A stretch of DNA of 13,302 nucleotides from Paracoccaceae bacterium. Its GTDB lineage: Bacteria > Pseudomonadota > Alphaproteobacteria > Rhodobacterales > Rhodobacteraceae. The DNA lies in assembly GCA_002400675.1 (NCBI GenBank), contig NVQY01000033.1, forward strand, positions 3,698 through 16,999. Direction: 5' to 3'. Positions 1-5,950 of this stretch are shown piece after piece (position 1 is the stretch's first letter; every line of letters starts with the position of its first letter). The translations under genes were made by a program, and so were the position numbers. The notes beneath the pieces are model-generated. The model was not told the origin of the DNA. It saw only the letters and a program-made list of their open reading frames with translations, and searched no databases.

Positions 1-1
1 T

Positions 2-631
2 TTTGTCACAGCAAACGATCTCTTGGATGAAAAGCGTCGAGATAACCTCCTGAACACCGCAAACATTAGTGACGCTTTGGTTGCCCTCGTTGTGGATGCA
101 ACTACCGATAGCGAGGAATTGCGAGCCTTAGTTGAGGTTCTCCCTCCTCATCTAATAGTTGCACTGCCACGGCGATCAACCGAAGTGACCGCGATCCTCT
201 CAGATCTCCTAGCCATTGAGATTCTTTTGGACAGACCTGAACTTTTAGAGTCTGATCCGTTGATTGCACGTGAACTCCATGAACTGCGCGCCGAAGCAGA
301 ATCCGCACTTCGCCATTCACTCGAGCTGCTGATGAACCCCGATCGCGGCAAGGTGGTTTGGTTGTCTGGCGGGGGCAGTCACGATTTCACCAAAGGAGAA
401 ACTGCTGGCGACATTCTAACTCAGATTTTCAGTGCTCGCTTCCCAAAGACTCCCTTTATTCGTAACGAACAAGTGATCCGGCGGATGGTCACAGCAACAT
501 CCCGCTCTGCCAGGAAACGATGCATATTGGCAATCATTGCGGAAACAGAGAGCAACTTGGTTAATTCAATCGAAACATTTATGCACCATAATCTCGTTCA
601 AGCTACGGCTTATGTACGAGCTTACCAGTGA
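2..631 (+). CDS. C-terminal part of a large defence-island ATPase-like protein (SspC-like candidate), 5' end outside window
   Basis: The reading frame is open from the left edge (codons from base 2: Phe-Val-Thr-Ala-Asn...), so the TTG at 23 is not a real start and this is the last 209 residues of a longer protein. No Walker motif lies in the visible part. The seen features are a charged, leucine-rich helical stretch (about residues 60-105 of the visible part) followed by Lys-Thr-Pro-Phe-Ile-Arg-Asn-Glu and an arginine/alanine-rich helix. From memory this K-T-P-x-I-x-N-E segment resembles the large P-loop ATPases of BREX and related phage-resistance islands; this is a recollection, not a search result. 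Its place upstream of an HNH gene and a PP-loop sulfur enzyme makes an SspC-type ATPase the best guess. In the ATPases I recall, sequence continues well past this motif, while here the protein ends about 45 residues later. The stop TGA (629-631) overlaps the next start in a GTGA, so the two are translationally coupled. Confidence 0.5.
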   Translation, partial: FVTANDLLDEKRRDNLLNTANISDALVALVVDATTDSEELRALVEVLPPHLIVALPRRSTEVTAILSDLLAIEILLDRPELLESDPLIARELHELRAEAESALRHSLELLMNPDRGKVVWLSGGGSHDFTKGETAGDILTQIFSARFPKTPFIRNEQVIRRMVTATSRSARKRCILAIIAETESNLVNSIETFMHHNLVQATAYVRAYQ

Positions 632-1734
632 AAACAACTTCGATCCATTTTCCAGGAGCCTCCGGCTTGGATGTTTCACCACTTGTTCGTTCTATGCGGA
701 ATGTTACAAATTCATATAAGCACCTGTTTTTCAGAGCGATCTTAAAGGGGGTGGAACTGCAACCAGACGGTTTTTTATCTTACGAGAAATTATTTGCGTG
801 GATGTTGGAAGAGGCGTGGTGGCCGGCTTTTCACTATCGGCTGTCCCTTGGAAAGACTGACAAGGTTGTCGCATTGCTTGAGCAATCTATTAAAAATGCA
901 GATGAATTACGACTTCGCCCTGATGAAGTTCCAAAGTTGGTGGCAGAAATCCCTTTTGATCTTAAAGCACAAAAGGCAACAGGGATTCTTCGCTATGTTC
1001 CTCAAAGGTTAATACTGCCATGGTTTGAAGACAAAGTTAAAGGCACAAATCGAGAGGATGCACTTGTTCGACGATTCAGCATTGAGGAATTTGCAACAAA
1101 GAAACCACTCTACAAAGTGCTGGATGATGGAATTCAAATTCACCCTGACTGGCAACACTTCATTCTTGAATGGCATGACGTGTTTCGGGGGTGGAGCGAT
1201 GCAAATTGGTTGGCTTTTCTTGAATCAAGGAACCCTCACGCCCTTGGCCTGTTCGCGAAAATTAAACCAGCTTTCCAGCGTTCAACGCTTGTCATCCAGC
1301 GACGAATTTGGGCCGAAGCGAGCACCCGCAAGCCCTTTCATTGCATCTATACAGGAACAAAAATTGTGCCCGCCTTTTTTGCTGTCGATCATTTCCTACC
1401 ACACGCTTTCGTCGGACATGATCGGTTCTGGAATCTGACGCCAGTCGACCCCGGCCTCAATTTGGCAAAAAGGGATTCTGTGCCCGCTGAAGAATTCATT
1501 GGACGCTTGGCGGAACAGCATGCCCAACTTCATAAGATCGCGCCCTTGTTGTCCAAAGGTGCGCAGTCCGATCTGCGGCGCACTTCCGATGAGTATGCCG
1601 TCGATTTAGGTGCTGATGAGACAAAATTGAGCGATTCCGCATATATGAAATCGAGTTATTGGGAAAGCTTCCCAATATTATATGGGATTGCCGGGCGAAT
1701 GGGTTTTCCGTTGGACTGGTGCCCCAACAGTTAA
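628..1734 (+). CDS. HNH-type endonuclease of the PT modification cluster
   Basis: A 368-residue protein with a beta-beta-alpha-metal (HNH) nuclease core near its C-terminal third. The visible signature is Cys239-Ile-Tyr-Thr-Gly, then Val-Asp254-His255-Phe-Leu-Pro, Trp-Asn269-Leu-Thr-Pro, and Asn278-Leu-Ala-Lys281. His255 is the expected general base and Asn269 and Asn278 structural or metal-site residues. The second cysteine of the usual CxxC zinc knuckle is a threonine. The N-terminal ~200 residues are helical, rich in Trp/Phe, begin around a Thr-Asn-Ser-Tyr-Lys motif, and have no assigned function. The GTG start at 628 overlaps the upstream stop as GTGA; the in-frame ATG at 694 is an alternative that would remove 22 poorly patterned residues. 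There is no good Shine-Dalgarno for GTG, so reinitiation is likely. Position between an ATPase and a PP-loop sulfur enzyme suggests it nicks DNA for sulfur insertion, or restricts DNA (inference). The first half of the gene is AT-rich compared with its neighbours. Confidence 0.8.
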   Translation: MKTTSIHFPGASGLDVSPLVRSMRNVTNSYKHLFFRAILKGVELQPDGFLSYEKLFAWMLEEAWWPAFHYRLSLGKTDKVVALLEQSIKNADELRLRPDEVPKLVAEIPFDLKAQKATGILRYVPQRLILPWFEDKVKGTNREDALVRRFSIEEFATKKPLYKVLDDGIQIHPDWQHFILEWHDVFRGWSDANWLAFLESRNPHALGLFAKIKPAFQRSTLVIQRRIWAEASTRKPFHCIYTGTKIVPAFFAVDHFLPHAFVGHDRFWNLTPVDPGLNLAKRDSVPAEEFIGRLAEQHAQLHKIAPLLSKGAQSDLRRTSDEYAVDLGADETKLSDSAYMKSSYWESFPILYGIAGRMGFPLDWCPNS

Positions 1735-1746
1735 TAACCCACCGCA

Positions 1747-2583
1747 GTGAAGGACAGTTCTCGACGGCATATTGTGCCTATGAGTGGCGGCAAGGACTCC
1801 ACTGCACTTGCCGTCTATATGATCGAAAACCACGGAGATCTTCCGCTGGAATTCATCTTCACCGACACGGGAGCGGAACTCCCCGAGACGTATAGTTATC
1901 TCAAGCGATTCGAGGCCATTTTTGGTGTCAAAATCAATCGAGTTACCGCGCTCGATCTGCCAGAACTCAAAGTGCGCTCAAAAGGTGGGCGCAGATCTCC
2001 GTTCGACGTGCTGTTGAACGAAGTCTATTCCGGCTTTCTACCCACCCCCCAAGCGCGGTGGTGCACGCGTATGTTGAAGATCAAGCCATTCGAGTACTTC
2101 GTGGGCGGGGACCAAGCATATTCTTATATCGGCATTCGAGCGGATGAGAACCGGGAGGGCTTCCGAGGAGAGGAGAATCCTACCGATAGTAGTGGAGAGA
2201 ATACGAGCAAATCCAAACCAGTCGTAATATCAGACAAAAGCAATATCCTGCCCGTCTATCCTTTGAAGGATATTGGTTTCGGAATTGATGATGTTCGCGA
2301 TCTACTTTTCGACAGCGGACTCGGTCTGCCACCTTATTACGACTGGCGGTCACGATCCGGCTGCTATTTCTGTTTCTATCAGCAGATCGGAGAGTGGCAG
2401 GGCCTGAAAGAACGCCACCCTGAACTGTTCGATGCTGCTAAGACATATGAAGAAGTAAAGGCGAATGGCCGACGCTTCACATGGACGCAAACCCGGTCAC
2501 TTGAGGAACTTGAGGCGATCAAGGAACGTCATGAAACCCCTATTGGCGAACCGGAAGACGGTTGCGCTATCTGTCACCTTTGA
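1747..2583 (+). CDS. sspD: PP-loop ATP pyrophosphatase / PAPS-reductase-family sulfurtransferase (SspD/DndC-like)
   Basis: A 278-residue member of the PAPS reductase/DndC superfamily, the enzyme class that adenylates the DNA backbone and passes sulfur to it during phosphorothioation. The PP-loop Ser-Gly-Gly-Lys-Asp-Ser-Thr is at residues 13-19 and Thr-Asp-Thr-Gly-Ala-Glu-Leu-Pro-Glu-Thr at 39-48. Ile-Gly-Ile-Arg-Ala-Asp-Glu (128-134) is the second nucleotide-site motif. Cysteines sit at 106 (Trp-Cys-Thr-Arg), 206 and 209 (Gly-Cys-Tyr-Phe-Cys), and 273 and 276 (Cys-Ala-Ile-Cys at the C-terminus). Known DndC proteins use conserved cysteines for a 4Fe-4S cluster, so a similar cluster is likely. 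At 278 residues it is shorter than most DndC proteins and closer to SspD size. The GTG start at 1747 is chosen because an in-frame TAA at 1735 blocks extension and ATG 1780 would cut the strand before the PP-loop. No Shine-Dalgarno is seen. It is in the same frame as the HNH gene, 12 bases after its stop. The SspD-versus-DndC assignment is an inference. Confidence 0.87.
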   Translation: MKDSSRRHIVPMSGGKDSTALAVYMIENHGDLPLEFIFTDTGAELPETYSYLKRFEAIFGVKINRVTALDLPELKVRSKGGRRSPFDVLLNEVYSGFLPTPQARWCTRMLKIKPFEYFVGGDQAYSYIGIRADENREGFRGEENPTDSSGENTSKSKPVVISDKSNILPVYPLKDIGFGIDDVRDLLFDSGLGLPPYYDWRSRSGCYFCFYQQIGEWQGLKERHPELFDAAKTYEEVKANGRRFTWTQTRSLEELEAIKERHETPIGEPEDGCAICHL

Positions 2584-2585
2584 GG
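2582..2585 (+). promoter_or_regulatory. Ribosome binding site deciding the start of the F-like gene
   Basis: GAGG overlaps the TGA of the preceding gene and lies six bases before ATG 2592. This supports ATG 2592 over the in-frame TTG at 2562, which has no such site. Confidence 0.55.
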
Positions 2586-2591
2586 CCCGCC

Positions 2592-4391
2592 ATGGTAACC
2601 AACCCAATCATTGAATTTCTTGCCTCTTACGGGCCGCAACCTTCGTCAAACAACCTCTATGATGAATTTGTGGTCGAAGCTTCAAAGAAATCCGGATGTG
2701 AGCCTATAGAGATCGCGCAGCCACTCGCAGCAGAACTCGAGGCGATGTTCCGCTCTGATACACCGCAATCCGTGATCCTTACCGGCACAGCGGGAGACGG
2801 CAAAACTTATACTGCCCGAAAACTTGTGGAAGCTATTGCTGGGTCCGGTGCGCATTGGAAAAACACACAGAAAATCTATGATCTGAAGGCACCAAACGCA
2901 TCAGATCTCCAAATCCGGTTCATCAAAGACCTCAGCGAACTGAACGAGAGTGATAAGAATCAACTCTACGCAAACGTCCGCGCTTCGCTTGACGGGCAAG
3001 GAGGTGATCACTTCGTCATCTGCGTCAACGACGGACACTTACTGAAATTCTTCCGGGACCGTGAAGATGACTGTGATACCGTTCATGATCGCATCTCCGA
3101 CATGCTACAGACCGACAAACAACAGGACCCGGACGGACACTTTCGCCTTATCAACATGTCGCGGCAATCCCACCAGAATCTAGTCGATCAGATTATTGAT
3201 GCTATAGTCAAGCATCCCGGCTGGTCAGGGTGTGAAGGGTGCCCTGCGCTAGAAAGTCACGACAACCGCTGCCCCATCCGCTGCAATCTAGATATCCTGA
3301 GGAAGACAGACGCGGGTTCCATGCGCGCGCGCCTAAAGGACATGATCCGCATGGCCGCCGCTGACGGACGGCATCTCTCGATCCGCCAATTGATTCTATT
3401 GACGGTCAATATCCTGCTTGGCGACAAGGCACCCGGTCGCGCCCTTTTGACTTGCCAAAAAGCGCGAAATCGGGCCATCAGAAATGACTACGCCTCGACC
3501 AATCCTTATGCGAACGTTTTTGGCGAAAACCTCACCGAGCGGGAAAGACGGCAATATGGCGCTTTTGCTGTTCTCGGCGAATTCGGAATTGGTTTTGAGA
3601 CTAATAACTTCTTCGATCACAACCTGCTGTGGGGGACCAACACTCTCCCACAATGTGAGTTCTATGGTGCGCGGATATTCGAGTCGCATCGTGAGAGGTA
3701 CCGTGTGGATCCGATGACCAATGCCAGAGAATTCCGTCGTGAGATGGTCGACCAGCGCCGCCGCCTGTTCTTCTCGATCGACCCTGAGGCGACAGAAGTC
3801 AGACAGGAGCCCCGGCGCGATCCTTGGAATTTGTCGGTGTTTAAACACGGAGCAAATTATATTCGCATGGCGAAAGCTCTCGCTGCACCGGATGGCAAGA
3901 TGCCTTCGGAAATCCGTCGGGACTTGGTTCGAGGCCTGAACCGTATGTTGACTGGAGAGATGACCACAACGGAGGATCGAATCTGGCTTACAGAACCGTC
4001 GGGTGTCTATCTTGGCCACGAAATCCCCCTGCTTGTCACACATGCGGGTTCTCGCAAGCAGGGATCAACCTACGTATCCTTTCCACCATCAGAAAATATC
4101 GGCAAGGCACCGATTCTCAAAGTCACACCTTATGGCAAACAAGAACTATCTGTGGATCTCGTCCTTCGACCAACCCTTGTTGAATGCCTTTTGCGGGTCG
4201 CCGACGGCGCACTTCCAGCTAGTTTTTCGTCTGAATGCCGACAGGATATTGAGCGTTTCCAACTTCGCATTGTAGCCTCAGTGCGCGAGGCTGCCTATCC
4301 TCATGCCCCCCCACCTCAACAGATCGAAATGGTTGATGGTGCGCTGCAAAGTCGCCCTATCGATATTATGGATATCGAGGAGGACTGGTGA
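2592..4391 (+). CDS. DptF/SspF-like P-loop ATPase of PT-dependent restriction
   Basis: A 599-residue P-loop NTPase, first gene of the restriction trio. Walker A Gly-Thr-Ala-Gly-Asp-Gly-Lys-Thr lies at residues 65-72. A Lys-Asp-Leu-Ser-Glu segment (112-116) followed by a Val-Ile-Cys-Val-Asn-Asp-Gly strand (142-148) and Leu-Leu-Lys-Phe copies the order I know from DptF (Asp-x-Ser/Thr-Glu, then hydrophobic strand-Asn-x-Gly-x-Leu). A cysteine cluster, Cys214-x2-Cys217-Pro then Cys227-Pro-Ile-x-Cys231, probably binds zinc. The C-terminal half has no motif I recognise. ATG 2592 is chosen over the upstream in-frame TTG at 2562, because the latter would only add residues read from inside the preceding gene, and GAGG at 2582-2585 sits six bases before ATG 2592. 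The gene is followed by a TGATG junction, so it is coupled to the G-like gene. Known role of the family: ATPase of the DndFGH/DptFGH complex that restricts DNA lacking PT. Assignment to SspF rather than DptF is uncertain. Confidence 0.75.
   Translation: MVTNPIIEFLASYGPQPSSNNLYDEFVVEASKKSGCEPIEIAQPLAAELEAMFRSDTPQSVILTGTAGDGKTYTARKLVEAIAGSGAHWKNTQKIYDLKAPNASDLQIRFIKDLSELNESDKNQLYANVRASLDGQGGDHFVICVNDGHLLKFFRDREDDCDTVHDRISDMLQTDKQQDPDGHFRLINMSRQSHQNLVDQIIDAIVKHPGWSGCEGCPALESHDNRCPIRCNLDILRKTDAGSMRARLKDMIRMAAADGRHLSIRQLILLTVNILLGDKAPGRALLTCQKARNRAIRNDYASTNPYANVFGENLTERERRQYGAFAVLGEFGIGFETNNFFDHNLLWGTNTLPQCEFYGARIFESHRERYRVDPMTNAREFRREMVDQRRRLFFSIDPEATEVRQEPRRDPWNLSVFKHGANYIRMAKALAAPDGKMPSEIRRDLVRGLNRMLTGEMTTTEDRIWLTEPSGVYLGHEIPLLVTHAGSRKQGSTYVSFPPSENIGKAPILKVTPYGKQELSVDLVLRPTLVECLLRVADGALPASFSSECRQDIERFQLRIVASVREAAYPHAPPPQQIEMVDGALQSRPIDIMDIEEDW
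4378..4383 (+). promoter_or_regulatory. Strong ribosome binding site for the G-like gene
   Basis: A full AGGAGG lies within the last codons of the F-like gene, seven bases before ATG 4391. It is the strongest Shine-Dalgarno of the window and fixes the start at the TGATG junction, suggesting the G-like subunit is translated well. Confidence 0.75.
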
Positions 4392-5950
4392 TGAATGACG
4401 CAAATGTTGACCCACTTCCGGCGCCGGAGAATCTTCTAGACGGTGCTGATATGCGTGTTCAGGAAAGCATTCATGGACATCGTTTCATCCAAGAACAAGA
4501 ACCGTTTATGCTCGTGCTCGAGACACTTGCGATCTGTGCTGCAAAACCACTTGGGACTATTCCGCCTGGAGATACCACCCATGAGGCGTTTCATTACGAG
4601 TTGCCGCACCGGCGAAAAATGCGATTTCTTTTGTTTCAAGACCGGCACTTGGAGAAGGTAGCGAGCGACGAAACAATCCACGACCAAGCGAAATGGGAGG
4701 AATGGAAAAGCCGTGTGAACGACCAGTATGATCCAACAAGAGATGGCCAAGATCACTTCTCTTATCTTGACCATGTTTTTGATCGACGGATAGATGCATT
4801 GGTTCAGGCTGTCCGTCTTCTTCGATCAATGGAGGTGGACGTACTGCACAACCGCAGGTGGACTTCGCGGTTCCTCGCTGTCACCGGGCCGGACATGATC
4901 TGCACCGATATGCGTGAAGGCCCCAATCGAAGCTGGAGCGGAGATCGACGGTTTTTTGGCCGAGGGGGTGAGCTCATCTATCTGATGCTGAACAGATCTT
5001 CGAAAGCAGCTGATGTTGGTAAATTGATTCAGAAACGCTTGCTGAACCCAGATGATCCGAAGAATGCAATCGCAAAAGCACTATGCGATCAAGTTGACCA
5101 AAAGGCGAGTAGTACCCATATCGGATATCTGCCCTATCGCCATAACGCTGCATATGATCGATTGGCCGATGATTGGCTTGCGATCCTTAACTTGGATCGT
5201 CTACCAAACGGGCATCTTTTCGAACCTCTATTCCGCATCACAGGACTTAATCTTGTTGTCTATTTAGCGGAAAGGGCTTGCACGGAAACGGGCGCAAAGA
5301 AGGTAGAACCAATCGTCCTCGACTGCACTAACGGCGCAGACAAGCAACTCCGTCAAACATCCAAAGAACATTTAAACAGGCATCGGCAGGCTGCCCACCG
5401 TGCCGTCCAGGACTATGTCGAAAATCGAGCGGCCAAAGATGAAGGATGGAGGACTGCGATAGAGCAGAACGACCGCGTAGGCGCAGCTAGGGCTATACAG
5501 CGTCTTTTTGGTTTTAGAAGCAATGATACACAGCTCCTGTCTCCCGACGAGCAACTTAAGACACTCATCCAACAAGCAAAAACACGTGATAAGAACAACA
5601 TTTACAAATACTTGCTTCCTTTGGTTAAAAACATCGGCCTCGCGACGTCACGGCAAAGGGTAGGAACGTGGTTTGGTGTCGATGATGCAATGATCTTTGC
5701 ACTCGTGATGGCGAATGTTACACGCACCGTGGAGTTGCGTGAGTTTGTGGCGCTGCTGTATGATCGTTACGGCCTGATAATTGGACCGGTGGAGGCTCGC
5801 AAGGCCTTTGAACGTCCTCCGGTTGGAGTGCAAAGTTTCGAGGCAAATCTCGCAGCTTTTGAATCTCGTATGACCCGGCTCTCTCTGACGCAGCGTCTTT
5901 CCGATGATTGTGCCTTTGTTACAAACCCTTACAGGAATGATCATGAATAA
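4391..5950 (+). CDS. DptG/SspG-like subunit of PT-dependent restriction, mechanism unknown
   Basis: A 519-residue protein with no P-loop, nuclease triad, membrane segment or zinc motif that I can find. Its assignment rests on sitting between the F-like ATPase and the H-like motor, the position of DptG in DptFGH. Visible conserved-looking blocks are Arg-Arg-Phe-Phe-Gly-Arg-Gly-Gly-Glu-Leu (186-195) followed by a short hydrophobic run, and a C-terminal Arg-Leu-Ser-Asp-Asp-Cys-Ala-Phe-Val-Thr-Asn-Pro-Tyr. It is mostly charged and helical, soluble, and probably cytoplasmic. ATG 4391 is chosen: it shares one base with the TGA of the previous gene (TGATG) and follows a strong AGGAGG with seven bases of spacing. 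The GTG at 4388 immediately upstream is a weaker alternative giving one extra residue. The 3' end overlaps the next gene by 8 bases. It could be a scaffold or DNA-binding subunit; the sequence does not decide this. Confidence 0.6.
   Translation: MNDANVDPLPAPENLLDGADMRVQESIHGHRFIQEQEPFMLVLETLAICAAKPLGTIPPGDTTHEAFHYELPHRRKMRFLLFQDRHLEKVASDETIHDQAKWEEWKSRVNDQYDPTRDGQDHFSYLDHVFDRRIDALVQAVRLLRSMEVDVLHNRRWTSRFLAVTGPDMICTDMREGPNRSWSGDRRFFGRGGELIYLMLNRSSKAADVGKLIQKRLLNPDDPKNAIAKALCDQVDQKASSTHIGYLPYRHNAAYDRLADDWLAILNLDRLPNGHLFEPLFRITGLNLVVYLAERACTETGAKKVEPIVLDCTNGADKQLRQTSKEHLNRHRQAAHRAVQDYVENRAAKDEGWRTAIEQNDRVGAARAIQRLFGFRSNDTQLLSPDEQLKTLIQQAKTRDKNNIYKYLLPLVKNIGLATSRQRVGTWFGVDDAMIFALVMANVTRTVELREFVALLYDRYGLIIGPVEARKAFERPPVGVQSFEANLAAFESRMTRLSLTQRLSDDCAFVTNPYRNDHE
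5933..5936 (+). promoter_or_regulatory. Ribosome binding site deciding the start of the H-like gene
   Basis: AGGA lies six bases before ATG 5943. The ATG at 5937 directly abuts it and is therefore unlikely to be used. The resulting 8-base overlap with the G-like gene implies coupled translation. Confidence 0.55.

Noticed and set aside
537..719. Plus-strand 60-codon frame across the ATPase/HNH junction
   Set aside because: I checked it as a possible frameshifted continuation of the ATPase. Its residues look random and do not extend the family pattern.
2562..2591. TTG at 2562 as the start of the F-like gene
   Set aside because: It lies inside the sulfur-enzyme gene, adds ten residues with no pattern, and lacks a ribosome site, whereas ATG 2592 has GAGG six bases upstream.
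3396..4043. Minus-strand open frame of 215 codons
   Set aside because: It is antisense to the F-like ATPase coding sequence, shows no domain or ribosome site, and is explained by the codon pattern of the real gene.
4360..4378. 7-base inverted repeat (TCGATAT / ATATCGA) before the G-like gene's ribosome site
   Set aside because: Arms of this size with a short spacer are expected about once by chance in the window, and only one base of the AGGAGG is included.
5904..5942. ATG 5904 or ATG 5937 as the start of the H-like gene
   Set aside because: 5904 lies deep in the G-like gene without a ribosome site and 5937 abuts the AGGA; ATG 5943 has proper spacing and directly precedes the zinc ribbon.
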